From contig JARUPY010000564.1 of the NCBI GenBank assembly GCA_029817715.1, forward strand, positions 124,001 through 188,000: a stretch of 64,000 nt of DNA, written 5' to 3'. The translations under genes and the position numbers were made by a program. The stretch comes from Melastoma dodecandrum. Taxonomy: Eukaryota; Streptophyta; Magnoliopsida; Myrtales; Melastomataceae. Under the pieces are notes generated by a model. It was not told the DNA's origin. It did not search any database and saw only the letters and a program-made list of their open reading frames with translations. This document shows, piece by piece, positions 31,892-44,502 of this stretch. Within the stretch, counting starts at the first letter, position 1, and every line of letters begins with the position of its first letter.

Positions 31892-32965
31892 TCAGTGACT
31901 CAATATTGATTTTAACCCCATTCCTTGAGAAGTCAAATCAACAAGGTCTCTACTTAGACCTTTTGTCAATGGATCCGCTAGATTTTTACACGACTTCACA
32001 TATGTGATGGTTATTATACCATCATCTAATAGTTGCCTCACATACGAGTTTCGCAAACTGATATGTCTAGATTTCCCATTGTATATCTTACTTAATGCTC
32101 TAGACATCGTCGCTTTACTATCACAGTACAAAGAGATGGCTAAAACCGGTTGTGGCCACAACACTATTTCTGATATCAAATTCATCGGCCATTCTGCCTC
32201 TTTTCCCGTAGAAGCCAAGGCAACAAACTCCGACTCCATTGTGGAGTGATTTATACAACTTTGTTTCTTTGACGCCCAAGAAACCGCACCACCTCCTAGT
32301 GTAAACACGTAACCAGAGGTCGGCTTATCGTCGTATATGCTAGTAATCCAACTAGCATCCGAGTATCCATCCCTCTAAAATCGCTGGATATCCTTCATAA
32401 TATAATTCTATGTCCTTTGTCTTCTTGAGATATCCAAATACTGTTCCTATCGCCTTCCAATGTAAGGTTCCGGGATTACTCGTATATCTTGATAGTTTGC
32501 ATACCGCAAATGCTATATCTGGTCTCGTACAATGCATAGACATTAGACTTCTAATTGCACTTGCATACTCTAAATGTTCAATGGCCCGATCGGAGTTCCT
32601 TTTGAGTTTAACCGAGATCATAAGGACTGTTCGCTTCCTTAAAGTTTAGATAACTAAACTTTGAGATAATTTTGTCAATATAGTGAGCTTGACTAAGAGA
32701 ATAACCCCCACTAATTTTGCGAACCTTGATTCCAAAAATCATATCAACCTCATTCAAATCTTTCATTTTGAAACTCGAAGTAAGATGCCTTTTGGTCACT
32801 TCTATGTCCTTCATGTTAGTCCCAACGATCAACATATCGTTGACATAAAGGCATATAATCACTCAGTATTCATTCGTGAACTTTGAGTAAATACACTTAT
32901 CCGCATCATTGTGCGTGAAACCATTACTCAATACCACACTATCGAACTTTTCATGCCATTGTTTC
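31892..32965 (-). pseudogene. Copia RT (3' part) and RNase H
   Basis: Minus strand: KQWHEKFD, then YVNDMLIVG (the usual YVDDML active site with the first Asp changed to Asn), SLSQAHYIDKIISKF, YASAIRSLMSMHCTRPDIAF, RNase [27 protein letters not shown], and the C-terminal [13 protein letters not shown]. Several stops and a frame change lie between the open pieces (32862-32608, 32621-32352, 32308-31892). Not functional. Confidence 0.85.
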
Positions 32966-33009
32966 GGTCATACCACCTATTATGTTCATGATTGACATTA
33001 AAATGTCCA

Positions 33010-33537
33010 ATTTAAAAAAAAAAACCGAAGTTCTTGCATCTGATGTGAAAATCACGACAGAACTCAACAGAATAAGAACAGAAGAACCAAACTTTTCCGA
33101 CGAACAGAAAAGAGTTTGCTGCTGAGTTAACAAAGATGTCGAGGGGAATGATTTTAACAAACGGAGGACGAGTATCCATCTACAATCCAATCTTACCCAA
33201 AATGCCGAAATCCCAATATAATGTATAGGACTCCCAGGAACATCGGGGGGAGACAGAGTCCGAGGTTTGTGTTTGTACCATTGGATAAAAGACCCTGATA
33301 TAACAGAAGATCCAATGGCAATAATTTCCTTCATTTGGACTCCATCCGCAAATCATACTACAAACGCCCAAATTAGGACTTCAACCGAAACTTGGAGGTT
33401 GGGAAAACCCATGAAAGACAGGAAAAGGAATCGAGAGTTTCATTAAGGGGGAGGTGCGGAGGTGTGGTGAGGGGTTGGGGGCAGGGGAGGTTTTTCTTCG
33501 ATTTGCAGAGGTGGGAGGGATTGAGCAAGAGGAAGGA
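33010..33537. promoter_or_regulatory. Upstream region of the NPF gene
   Basis: 528 bp between the copia scrap and the NPF start codon. It begins with an A run. A minus-strand open stretch (33371-33113) is not recognised. The last 100 bp are purine-rich leader. Confidence 0.35.
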
Positions 33538-35587
33538 ATGGAGGAGGGTGGAATCGAGATCCATTCGTCCTCTAAAAACGATGTTGCCAATGGCAATGCA
33601 GAGGCCGCGTCGTCGGTCGCAATTCATGCGACCGAGGAGAAAGGAGGGTGGAGGGCTATCATCTTCATCCTTGGTGAGCATCGTTTCGCGGTTGGAAAAG
33701 GAAATGATCGTGTTTTTGTTGCCGACTTTGTCTTGACCTTGCAATGATTTAGGGAACGAGACGTTCGAGAAGTTGGCGTCGATGAGCTTGATCGCAAACA
33801 TAACCTTGTACCTTCGGACGCAGTACAATTTGGAAGGGATCTTCCTTGTTAACGTCGTCAACATCTGGTCAGGCTCTACCAACATTGCCACCCTCTTGGG
33901 CGCGTTTATCTCAGACAGCTTCCTCGGCCGGTTCCATACCTTGCTCTATGGCTCCATCTTCTCCCTCCTGGTAAACATTATGTAAATTCGATCATTGTCC
34001 GATTATTGTCGGCTTAGTTTAATTCGACGAACGCTCCAGCCTGTTCCTGTGATTGGCCGTCAGCAGGGCAGGCGTTTGTCGAAGTTGTTGAAGTCGGGCC
34101 TTTTCGATTGCTTAATGATGGTTCATTATTCTTATCAGGGCATGGGGACCATGACTATGACTGCAGGTATCCCTGGGCTGCGCCCACAGAGTTGCGGCCA
34201 GAACCCAGATGACTGCCCAAACCCACATCCCTGGCAACTGGCAGTTCTCTTCTTTGGCCTCGGGCTCCTGGTTGTAGGAGGAGGCGCGCTACGTCCCTGC
34301 AACATTTCCTTTGGGGCCGACCAGCTTGACACAAAGACAGCCAAGGGAAGGTCCCAGCTTGAGAGCTTCTTCAACTGGTGGTACTTCTCATTTACCGTTG
34401 CCCTCGTCATCGTTCTCACCGCGGTCGTTTATGTCCAGACCAACGTCAGCTGGCTAATTGGGTTCTCAATCCCTACCCTCTGCTTTGTCGCCTCGATCTC
34501 CATCTTCATTTATGGCCGGAATGCCTATATACTTAAGAAGCCCAGGGGAAGTGCATTTGTGGACTTGGCAAAGGTGCTGAGAGCAGCCTGGTTGAAGCGC
34601 GGCCAGTCTAGTGAGAGGGCATCGTTCTATGACCCCCCTTTGAAGGAACAGGATGATTGTATGATGGAGAAGTTGGCTAGGACCGACCATTTCAAGTGCC
34701 TTGACAAGGCTGCACAGATAGTTAAGGAGGATGAGCTCGACAGCAGAGGCCTCGTGAAGGATAGCTGGGGACTGTGTAGCGTCCAGCAGGTTGAGAGATT
34801 GAAATGCTTGCTATCGCTAGTACCTGTCTGGGTGTCTGGCATCGGTTGCTTTCTGGCAATGGACCAGCAGAACACGTTCGGCATCCTCCAGTTGATTCAG
34901 ATGAACAAGTCGGTCGGGAAGCACTTTGAGATCCCGCCTGGCTGGATGGCCCTTACTTCGATGCTGACGCTTTCAGCATGGATTCTCATCTACGAGCAAG
35001 TCTACATCCCTCAGGCGAAGAAATTCTACAGGAGGAAGAGCGGCAGACTGACGATAAAGCGAAGGATAGAGATCGGGATCATGATGTCCATCCTATGCAT
35101 GATCGTGGCAGGATCAATTGAGACAAAACGCCGCAAGTCGGCGCTGCAGAACGGGTCCTACGAGTCTCCCCTCCACGTCATATTGCTCTTGCCGCAGTTC
35201 ATGCTATCGGGTATGATCGAGGCATTTGCTCTGGTAGCAATCCTGGAGTTCTTGACGACCACCCTGCCGGAAAGCATGAGGACGGTGGGTGGGGCGATAT
35301 TCTTCCTGAGCTTATCCATAGGAAGCTATCTCGGATCTCTCCTGGTTAACATTATCCACTTGATGACGAATAAGGATGGATCATCGTGGCTCGGTGGCCG
35401 TGACCTGAACCAGAACAGGCTAGACTACTTCTACTTCGTCGTCGCAGGTCTGTGCACCCTAAACTTGATCTACTTCGACCTGTGGGCATGCCGCTTCATC
35501 AGGAAAACCGATTCAGGTAATGAAGCGGAACAGGGCGAAATCCACGACCCGGCTCCCGTCAATTCGGACGGAGCGATATCAACTTAG
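33538..35587 (+). CDS. NRT1/PTR family transporter, NPF2-like
   Basis: Three exons, 33538-33673, 33753-33970, 34139-35587; 600 aa, typical NPF length. Proton-coupled importer of the major facilitator superfamily with 12 expected membrane helices; NPF2 members move nitrate or glucosinolate-like compounds. Seen: GNETFEKLA in helix 1 (an ExxEK form of the ExxER proton motif, as I recall for the NPF2 clade), the PTR signature GAFISDSFLGRF, FFNWWYFSFT, MDQQNTFGILQ, the long central hydrophilic loop (about residues 260-320), and YFYFVVAGLCTLNLIYF near the end. Families often split the third exon once more; here it is one piece. Intact. Substrate cannot be stated. Confidence 0.92.
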
Positions 35588-36615
35588 ATCAGGGGAAAGA
35601 GGACAGTCAAAACGAATCATTTGTTGGGAACCTCGGATGTAAAATCTGCATTATATCCGTCGTAAAGCATCCCCATCCGCATTTCTACCTCATCTAGCGT
35701 TGCATCATTTTAGCATAACAATTTTTTTTTTTAATAGAATTCACACAATCTTTAATTGGTGAAGATGATGTGTGATTCGAGAAGATGCGTGTATTTAAGA
35801 GAATCATCTGCCAAAATATGGAGAAAACAAAATCTCTAGCTGCTTGAGAAGGTCAGTCTCGAGCTACCCCAACTGCACACGAAGGTCATTTTCACACGCC
35901 CGCCGTTAGAATATCGGATCGACCCACGTGCCGAGCCAACATATAAGTCAAGCAGAGTTTCACTCTAAAATCAATTGGCTGTCGATGGAGCAACCCGTTT
36001 AGACTTATATACAAGGCCAAATTCTTTTATCTTTCCAACGTGGGACTTAGGATTTGATTGATGATAACTCTTTTTCACAATTCCATTGACATCGAATGAT
36101 TAAGATTCGATAAGGAGCCAGTCAAGCAGTGACCTGGTCGAGAAGAGAAAACAATCGAGGATATGGAAAAACGACACCACTCAGAGCCGATCATGTCGAC
36201 CGAATAACTCGATCAAACGAAACGAAGAAATTATTCATAACGTTATCAACTACTCACTCCGCTCATAATCCTTACTTTTCTTCATTTACTTTAACATTTA
36301 TTTGTAAACATGCATTGGTACATTGAAGGTCGTCCTCATGAGCTGTAAAGTTGTTATAATGCCATAAAAAGGGACAAATATTATTATGGGACTGTTTAAT
36401 AAAGAAAGAATTTATCTTTTCAAAAAGTGAGTGTACTCTCCTAAATATTTATATTAGTGGATCTTAAAAGCGGATTGAGTTGAGTGTTTCGGTGATGTAT
36501 CTCTGTCCTCCACATTACCCCTTGTCATATTACGGTGGTGTTTCTGTATTTGGTTGTAACCGTATCAGTTCTTGAGTTACTAATAGTGTAGTCTGTATCC
36601 AGTAGATGTCAAGAG
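35588..36615. other. Spacer with a TRIM-like LTR remnant
   Basis: NPF 3' flank, then at about 35935-36075 a stretch with AAAATCAATTGGCTGTCGAT, GGAGCAACCCGT, ACTTATATACAAGG and CCAACGTGGGACTTAGG. This order of motifs is common in plant TRIM LTRs, and here it is a single decayed copy. Nothing else recognised. Confidence 0.4.
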
Positions 36616-36896
36616 TGTTGGGAATAGTCCCACACCGAAGAGAAACAAGCTTGAGCCATTGCATATAATGGGTTGGGACCATTCACATAATTGCTAGCTT
36701 TTAGGTGAAAGTTACCCGACACGATTTCTAACCTGGTATCAGAGCCAAGTTAGTCCCGTCGGACAAAGATTCCGAACGAGGATACCCCACCCCCGGACAA
36801 AAGATCCGATGTGGGACTAAGGGAGGTATTAGGAATAGTCCCACACCGAATAGAAACAAGCTTGGGACATTGTATATAATGGGTTGCAATTAATCT
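36616..36896 (+). mobile_element. TRIM element, second LTR truncated
   Basis: LTR1 about 36616-36730 (TGTTGGGAATAGTCCCACACC...), primer site TGGTATCAGAGCCAAG at 36734 (tRNA-iMet type), about 80 bp of internal sequence, purine-rich tract GGGACTAAGGGAGG at 36813-36826, then LTR2 from about 36828 (ATTAGGAATAGTCCCACACC...) that matches LTR1 for about 68 bp and breaks off at about 36896. No coding capacity, as usual for terminal-repeat retrotransposons in miniature. Confidence 0.85.
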
Positions 36897-38698
36897 AATA
36901 AGTAGGTGTGCTTTTCTTTCGTAAAGAAACATATATGTCTCAGAGATGTTCCTCCTCGAAGTCTTTGCCGTTACTATTAGTTTCTTTTGGAAAGAAATTA
37001 AGGACAAACTGGCATTTTGTCCTCCCAGTGATAGCGTTCACATGTATTACGAAAATTTTGTTTAATTTTCAATAAAACCCCAGTTGTTCGTGGCCCATAT
37101 TCCCCACTTTTTTTATTTGTGAACACATTTATTACTTGATCGATGAGTGATCCCAGTGGATCTCCGATCCGGCAGTTCATGCTTGTGAACCGGGATGGAC
37201 TCGGAACTAGGAATCGGAAATCTAGTGGGACCAAATCCTGTACAGAGATGAAAAATGCAACTGCATACGGAGAACGCAAACTTCTGCCACTCCATGCACG
37301 GACCGATATACATGTTGCTGGGGGTCCTTTCCCTGCGTAAGTCGTTACAAGGCTGTAGTCCATCCTCCCAGAGGTCGTTTCTCCAAGAAGCTGCGACGGC
37401 GACACGTCGGCTGGCATAGGGTACCTAGCGTGCGGCTTGCTAATGTTTGGTGCCTGTAACTTGTAAGATGGAACCTCAGGCGATTTAGACCAAGGTTGTC
37501 TACCTCCTTGCACGTGCCCTCTGTCCGAACCCCCGGTTCAACAGCGGGCGAGAGTCCCTGGCAAATCTGGGGCCGAATTCTCGGGCCTCCTTTGACGATT
37601 CATCTTTGCCGTGATACGGCGGATCATTGTGGTGTTCATCGTCTTTTACCAGGAAATGGGACAATTCCCATCGTGATTCCACTTCCGATGAGATAAAGGA
37701 GGGCCGGCCCGAATCTGAGGCAGATGGTAAGGATCCGTGGCGTGCAATCATGATCCTGATCCCCGAGCAGCGCAGTTCGAATCTGCGGACTTTCATTCAT
37801 TCGACCGTCGAAGGCTAGAGCTAACGCGTCGTGGAACATTGAAATGAAATTTAAAAAAAAAAAAAATCAGAGTGATCGCCCTGCAACTGAACAAAATTGG
37901 GCCGAAAGGTTGGAGGGAAAGAAGAAAAAAAGAGGCGGGCCGTCGATCCAGACAAGGAAAACTGATAGGATTTGAGTTTAGTAGTGTTTTTTTTTTTGTC
38001 GGGTATTGAATAATTGTTTGGGGTTTGGAGACATTTCCCTTTTTAGTGAATGATTATGGATGATGATTAAATTCTACACCAAACAACCAAACGCCAAACA
38101 ACATTGGAGGAACAAGAAAACATACAAGACAGAGGCTTTCTTTCATTTTTTTTTATGGCCCTGATTTTGCCCCCCATGTGGCTAATCAATCAGAAATTAA
38201 GTGTAATGTGAGACCATCATGTCCTGTTTTTGCTGTTTGGGGGATTGTGGGTTGTGGTCCCAAACTAATACAAAGAAGAAACCTATCCTTATGATTATTG
38301 TTGTTAGTTTTGGGATAGTAATTGGCGTTTAGCTCTTTTGCCTGATGATAGGAGGCAGAATTCCCATACTCAGGCAAACCCCAGGAGAGAGCATCCTCTC
38401 TTCTTCACTAAACCACATAATTTATGATGATCTCCCCCTTGAATCCCCCTCCCCCACAAGGAATCAGGGCTGCCCACTTCTTGTTTTAGTTTAGAAACCC
38501 CATTTTTATATTAAATATGGGGTGGTGGTGCCAATTTGGGGAAGCAAGATTTCAGTCTGGGAGAGGGACCAGACCAGCTATTTTCTACTAAAAGGAATTA
38601 TTATTATTATTATTTATGGTTTGGAGATAGAAGAAAGGAGGAAAGACTTAGCCATGTGCAATTCTTGTACCGCCATCAGAGCTCATTTATTGACACTC

Positions 38699-38729
<31 letters not shown>

Positions 38730-41149
38730 TCCTCGAAATGATGAGACAGGTAACAAATCCAAGATAAATAATTCAAAAGAGAAAAGAAAAAAAAAAAAAG
38801 AGAGAACCACGAGTCGCAGTCAAAGTTTTCTCTTGTACCCAAATCAAAAACTAAGCTTTGTCAGAAAGTGGTCATCATCCCCTTTTCCAATTTTTCTTTT
38901 ATGGATGGAGTGGTGTTGTGGGTGTTATTCCTCTGATGTTGTCATGATATTATTATTACAAGGGTCATATGAAGGAGTCGTTGTAGTAAGGAGTAAGGGA
39001 GCGATAGTAATCGGGTCTCGCTTCATTTATTGCGGTTTGCTTTAAACATGAGAGGAGGTGTGGGGGGCCAATAATAAGAGGGGGTGGAGGACCCCCGTCA
39101 ATGATTTCTTCAGTTATTCAACGTCACCCTTCTCCTCCTCCTCATTACTTTCCCACCACTGTTCCACCCCAATTCACAGCTAAAAATTTGTAAGGCATGG
39201 GAGCGTGCCGTGGTCGTCCGTGATACACGCCGCGGCCACGGCCGAAGCCGGTCGACGATACGTCGGCGATGGTGGGAGGAAGAAACGTAGAGAGGAGGGA
39301 CATGGGAGGAGGAGGCTGGAAAGCAATAATGGGGGAGGGAAAGGGCAGGCATTAATTTCGCGTGTATGGGTGTGATGAAACACGCACACGGAGGTGGGCA
39401 TGCAAATGTCTCGTCAGATGCCCAAAAAATAATAATAAAAAAAGAATAACATCAGCCGGTCAAATTTTCTTTCTTTTAAGGAAAAGGAAAACACCCACAC
39501 AAGCATAGGAACTATGTTATATTATACTACGTTGTTAGAGGACACGTATGTATGTAAGCATGTTAAGTGTTTAGGGACAAGGATTAAGAAGAAATCAAAG
39601 GCTTGTGAATGAGGGAGATTCGTAAATTAGGTTTTGGTAGGCAGAGGAGAAACCCAATCATTCAATGACACCCACCAAAAGGAGGGTCGAGAGGAGCCTC
39701 AACAATCCCATGACCCCACCTCCCCCCCAACAAAAATGGGGGTATCGTCAAGTCCGTTCATAATATAACCCCACTATTTTGATCCAGTCCACACCCAAAA
39801 CATCGCTTTCCTTATTTACCTCCTCTCCTTTTTTTTAAAAAAAAGGAGGTCGTAAAACGAAGGAAAACCTTAATTCAAATTAAGACAAAACACCCATCTT
39901 TTTCATTTTGAAAAAAATAGAGTTGGATTGATGATGATGATGATGAGGAGGAATAGGAATGATTCACCAACCTGTTAGTCTGTGACAATTATGTGCATAT
40001 TGTTTGGGCAATGACCAGCAGCTGGGCCACTCTCCCTTAAACTTATTTCATACCAATCCATTCACCCAATTAAGCAAAATCAACTGAAATACTACTTGCC
40101 CTCCTCCCTCCCTTCTCAAATCACACACACGATGTCTTCTTGCCATCCATGGATTTTCGTTCCCTCCCTCCTTTCCTGTTTCTATTTTTCCCATTCATCT
40201 CTCAATATTTTCCCCCACGTCGGTTTCATGATATTGGGATGGATTTCGATGCCATCCAAAAAGAAAACACTGTTCTATCATTTCCCCTTTGACAATAGCA
40301 TTTGTGGTCCTAATCTCACCAGCAATGCTCCCCTCCATATAAAGGAAAAAAACATTTGAAAAAAAAAGGAGTCATGACCATCACACAGGGAAGAAGTAAA
40401 AACTTCAACGCCTGAAGGAATAGATGGTGTGTTACATGGACCCAGGGGGACCATATACTAAAATATTTGGATACATGTAATACACATGACAAAAGCAAAC
40501 CTTTTATTTTATTTATTTTGTTCTTGCTAGGTAGGTAGGAGTCATGGCATCGTGCCAAAGAGAACCCCCCCAATTTTTTGTTCGTGTCGTATGGAACTGG
40601 CTTTCTTCGTGATTGATTTCTCCAGAATTCTCTACAACCCCCAAGAAAAAGAAAACACCCAACCCGACCCGTTTTTATCTGTGTCACTCCCATAGAAAAA
40701 TTTGACTAATCTTTTGATATTATTATCATTACTAATTAATTACAATAGGTTGATGAAAAAAAAATTCAAATATAACTAAGACTTCAAGTATAATTTAAGC
40801 CTTTAAGTTAAATAATAAAATTTTAATGTGATATTAATAATCATCTCATCAGAAGAAAATAATCTTTTTCGTTTTCCATCTGATCAAATTTTTACTTCAA
40901 ACACTCCCACCAATAAGATAAAATAAAATAAAAATAGAGCAATGATAAAAGATTGGAATGTCAAAAACATGAACTCTCAAATGAATTTTTTGAAGTGAAA
41001 AAAAAAATTAAACAAAAGGGGATCCAAAATTCTCTCACGTGTGTACACAAATCAATCGAAAATTAACCAAATTCTCCACCACATGCCAAATCCCTATTCT
41101 TTATATTATTTTTTTACTGATATGCCCCTTACCCCCCCACACACAGAGC
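36897..41149. other. Long spacer with microsatellites; no recognised gene
   Basis: 4.25 kb. Open stretches on the minus strand at 36998-37513 and 37500-37796 have no motif I know and may be remnants. At about 37770-37866 a GCAGTTCGAATCTGCG box and a terminal A run look SINE-like but no target duplication was found. Simple repeats include (ATT)n near 38590, (CT)n at about 38698-38727 and (GAT)n near 39930. The part next to 41150 is the 3' flank of the TCP gene. Confidence 0.4.
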
Positions 41150-42553
41150 CTAGCCGTTACCGTCGTGCCGGTCGTCCTCGTCGTCGTTGCCGCCACCGTG
41201 ATCGGCACCCGATTGGTCTGGGGCCCCGCTGGCCACCGGCCTGTACGCGCTGATACCTGTAAACATCCCCAGGTGGCCTTCCCCGCCTCCTGTGCCCAGA
41301 CCGGGCCCCAGTTGCTGCCCCGGCACCAGTGCAACAGGTGCGGGGAAGTTCATGAAATGTAGACCGCTGGACATGGTGCCTCGGTACAGCGCTGCCGTGC
41401 TGTTCCCGACTGATGGGAACGTTGTCCATACAGGGTCCTGGTTCCCCGAGTTGGCCAGCATCCAAATGTTGCCAGGGATCTGGCCGTGTGTCGCGGGCAG
41501 CGATCCCGCGCTAGACTGCACCAGATAGCTCCCCATCTGGTGATGCACGTGCGCCGACGTGGACAGGTCCAGGTCGCTGCTATTGGTGTTCCGTGTCGTC
41601 TTCTTTCCGGCGCTGTCCTCGTCGTCGCCGGCGCTGCCGCTGCCGCACCCCCCGCCTTCTTCCCTCATCTCCAAGTTGTGGGCGCTGCCCGCTCCCCCGC
41701 TGCTACAACTGCTCGCGTTATTGTTGCTGCTGCCGCTCAAATTGTTTGAATTATGGTTGCCGACACTGCCGAAGTTGAGGAAGGACGTTGTATTATCAGA
41801 GGAGGAGAAGTTCATCCCCGGCAAGAAGGAGGAGGGGGCGGCGGAGGCCGAGGCCGACCTTCGGGACGAGCCGGTAGCGCCGAACAAGGCATTGATATTG
41901 ATGTTAGGGCTCCCGTGGAGGTACGAAGGGTTCGGGATCGACCTCAGGTGGGAAGGGAGGGAGAGGGAAGACCCCGAGGAGCGTAACGAGATGTTGAGCG
42001 AGGTGAAGTTCGCGGGGATCGTGCCCGTCCCGGTGGCGGCGATCACGGACGGCTCGGCCTGCTGGAGGAGCCACTCGATGGTCTCGCCGTCGGACTTGTG
42101 CCCAAGCTCGCGGGTGAGCTGGAAAACCCTCGCGGCACAGAGGGCGGGCATTCGGATCCTCCGGCCCCTGCCGTCGACCTTGGTGTGCCTGTCCTTGGTG
42201 GAAGTCCGCTTCGGCGGGGGCTTCTTGGCAGGATTCCCGGGGGCGGAGGTGGTCGTAGCACGCTCCGAAGGATTGCTCTGCTGGATGATGGACAATTCGG
42301 CAGGGCGAGGGGTGTGGTGGGAGGGAGGTTGATGCGGCGGGGCCTGATTGGGAGTGAAGATGGCAAGGGAGGTGTAAGGGGAGGCAGCCGTGGCAGCAGA
42401 GGAGGAGGAGGAAGGGTTATCGTCCTCCTTCTTCTCAAGGAACTGGAACGGGAAGTGATGATGGCGGCGTTGTTGGTGGTGTTGCTGTTGCTGGAGATGG
42501 TGGTGGAGGCCATGGTGAGGATGGTGGTGATGATCATCACCCTCCATGATCAC
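41150..42553 (-). CDS. TCP14: Class I TCP transcription factor, TCP14-like
   Basis: One exon, 467 aa, no introns, as usual for class I TCP genes. TCP14/15 promote cell proliferation and hormone responses and bind GTGGGNCC-type sites. The His/Gln-rich N-terminus ([12 protein letters not shown]) is followed by the TCP basic helix-loop-helix domain at about residues 115-172 ([60 protein letters not shown]). The conserved [18 protein letters not shown] comes next. Later TCP14-type blocks are [30 protein letters not shown] and a Gly/Asp-rich tail. The orthologue call is TCP14 rather than TCP8/15 from these C-terminal blocks. Intact; the plus-strand frames over it are shadows. Confidence 0.93.
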   Translation of the reverse strand: MIMEGDDHHHHPHHGLHHHLQQQQHHQQRRHHHFPFQFLEKKEDDNPSSSSSAATAASPYTSLAIFTPNQAPPHQPPSHHTPRPAELSIIQQSNPSERATTTSAPGNPAKKPPPKRTSTKDRHTKVDGRGRRIRMPALCAARVFQLTRELGHKSDGETIEWLLQQAEPSVIAATGTGTIPANFTSLNISLRSSGSSLSLPSHLRSIPNPSYLHGSPNININALFGATGSSRRSASASAAPSSFLPGMNFSSSDNTTSFLNFGSVGNHNSNNLSGSSNNNASSCSSGGAGSAHNLEMREEGGGCGSGSAGDDEDSAGKKTTRNTNSSDLDLSTSAHVHHQMGSYLVQSSAGSLPATHGQIPGNIWMLANSGNQDPVWTTFPSVGNSTAALYRGTMSSGLHFMNFPAPVALVPGQQLGPGLGTGGGEGHLGMFTGISAYRPVASGAPDQSGADHGGGNDDEDDRHDGNG

Positions 42554-43997
42554 ATTAAATCAGAAGCTCTAGAACCACGCAACGCAATTCAATCTCATAC
42601 ACATAAAAAAAAAACAAAAAATCCCTCTCTCTCCCGGACTATATATATATAATATATATATATAAAGTAATGACAGAAGTAGAAGTCGTGTATTACGTTA
42701 GAAACGGTCGAGATTATATGATGGTGAAGGTGAGGGAAAACAAAAGGAGGGAGGAAAGATGAAGGAAGGGGGAGAGAAGTGGAGGAGGAGGAGGATGAGG
42801 AGAAAGATAAGGAAGGGGGTGAATGAATGGAAGCTGAGGAAAGGCTTTTCTTGAGAGTGACAAAGTATTTTCTTTTTCTTTTTAAAGTAGAAATTTATTT
42901 TATATAGTATCGAGGGAAATAATGGCATCGAGATGATCCTAAACCTAACCCACATCCGACCGACAACCCATATTCACAAATGAACAGGGAGAGATGCTGG
43001 GGAGGAGAATAATAGTAATATTATCACTATTCAGGTGATCCGAAGGGATGGGGGCGAGTGTTAACACCAGATTATAATATTATTATCACAATCCCGAAGG
43101 GGAGACGAATGGGAGAACTTGGGATTCTGGGTGGGACTGGAATGGAACAAGGGGCAGGGGGAAGGTGTTGTTGCTTGTTTAATTGGACAGAGAGATGAGA
43201 TAGAGAGGAAGTTGAGTTGAGACTCCACGTGAGGGCGTGCGCTCTCTCTTATCATTCAATCCGTAAAGACCAAAGCTGTCTGAAACCACAGGGACCCAAC
43301 TCCCCCCTCTGAATTTTAAAAAACAAAGGAATCATAATATAATCAGCTTTTAACTAACTATGATAAGCTTTCGCAGATTGACGATGTCTTTTTCATTTTT
43401 TATATGCATATTTTGGGGGTGGAGGGGGGATTTTCTATTAAAGGAAAAGGAAGAGGGATGGGAAGTTCATCATTCCATCCGCGCCTTTTGCTTAACCCAC
43501 TCGAGATATTTAATCTAATAAAGTAAACACGTGTTTTGCATAAGATTTTTAGTACTCAAACAAACAAACAACAGTTCAGTTTAGTTTAGTTGGACATCTG
43601 CAGAGGACAGACAGAGGTAGGTTTGTGTAGTAGGCCAGGTGCTAGCTGGGTAGGGATAGAGTAGAGGGGGGGCGGGCTTATGAATTTTTGGAAGGGTGGA
43701 TCCGAACGTGTGTAAGTGATCGCAGCCCTACGATTCCCCCCTATCCCCAATCCCAAGTTCTTAGGGTTGTAATCATTGCCCTTCTTTGTTGTATCAATAA
43801 TCGAGAAAGATTTACGCCTCACAACCAAATTCATTTATTATTATTATTATTTTTTATTTTTTAAAATATAGATTTATTATAAACTTTACGTCAAAAAGAA
43901 TTTATTTACATATATTCTAATAAAATAATTGGGCGTGGACCCCACCCATCTGGTCAATCATCTGGGCCTATAATTATATTTTGTTTTATTTTTTTTT
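42554..43997. promoter_or_regulatory. Upstream region of the TCP14-like gene
   Basis: Contains a (TA)n tract at 42639-42663 and long purine-rich leader sequence (about 42720-42850 on the plus strand, thus CT-rich on the gene's strand). No gene or transposon recognised before the foldback element at about 43998. Confidence 0.4.
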
Positions 43998-44198
43998 TAT
44001 AAATTATTCGATTTATTCTAAACTATTTCGATTTTTTCCGATTTATTGTATCGTTTACGTAATATTTTTATTTATCCCAAACTTACTCCGTTATTTCTTA
44101 TCTATGCCCCGTCAGTCGTTCGACTAACGGAAGTTGACGTGGCGCTGCCATGGCACTAACGCCGTCAGTCGTCCCTCGTCACAAAATAAATCGCCGGC

Positions 44199-44392
44199 CA
44201 AATTATCCGATTTATCCTAAACTATAATGGTTTTTTCCGATTTATCCTATCGTTTACATAATATCTCCATATATCTCAAACTTACTCTATTACTTCTTAT
44301 CTCCATCAGTCATCCGACTAACGGAAGTTAACGTGGCGCTGACATGGCACTAACGCCGTCAGTCGCCCCGCCGTCACAAAATAAATCGTCTG
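44199..44392 (+). repeat. Left inverted end (inner copy)
   Basis: Starts AATTATCCGATTTATCC and ends CACAAAATAAATCG. A tandem, more diverged copy precedes it at 43998-44198, and the inverted partner is 45577-45735. Within it, GACTAACGG...CCGTCAGTCG adds a short internal foldback. Confidence 0.7.
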
Positions 44393-44502
44393 TCAAATTA
44401 TCTTATCTGGCAAGAACTTGGGGCTGTGCTTCTGCAATTGGGTGGCCACCCAGGAGGACTGCGTCCGGGCTTTGAATTTCTGGTTGACAAGATGCCTCTC
44501 GA

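Larger units (their letters stand above)
30515..33009 (-). mobile_element. Ty1/copia deletion derivative
   Basis: Minus-strand remnant: a near-complete 3' LTR (about 30515-31341), a G-rich polypurine tract (AAGTGGGGGATTAT, just above 31341), 3' pol (RT to RNase H, 31892-32965), and directly upstream of the RT only a scrap of 5' LTR (about 32970-33009, starting TGGACATTTTAATGTCAA like the 3' LTR). The rest of the 5' LTR, primer site, gag, protease, integrase and the front of RT are gone. LTR ends TGGACA...CCAACA are inferred. No convincing target duplication (GATTA / ATTTA). Confidence 0.75.

Noticed and set aside
30515..33009. Target duplication for the copia derivative
   Set aside because: Flanks GATTA and ATTTA differ and the lower LTR edge is not independently defined.
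41486..42652. Long plus-strand frames opposite the TCP14-like gene
   Set aside because: They are shadows of a GC-rich, low-complexity single-exon gene; the minus frame has the complete TCP domain.
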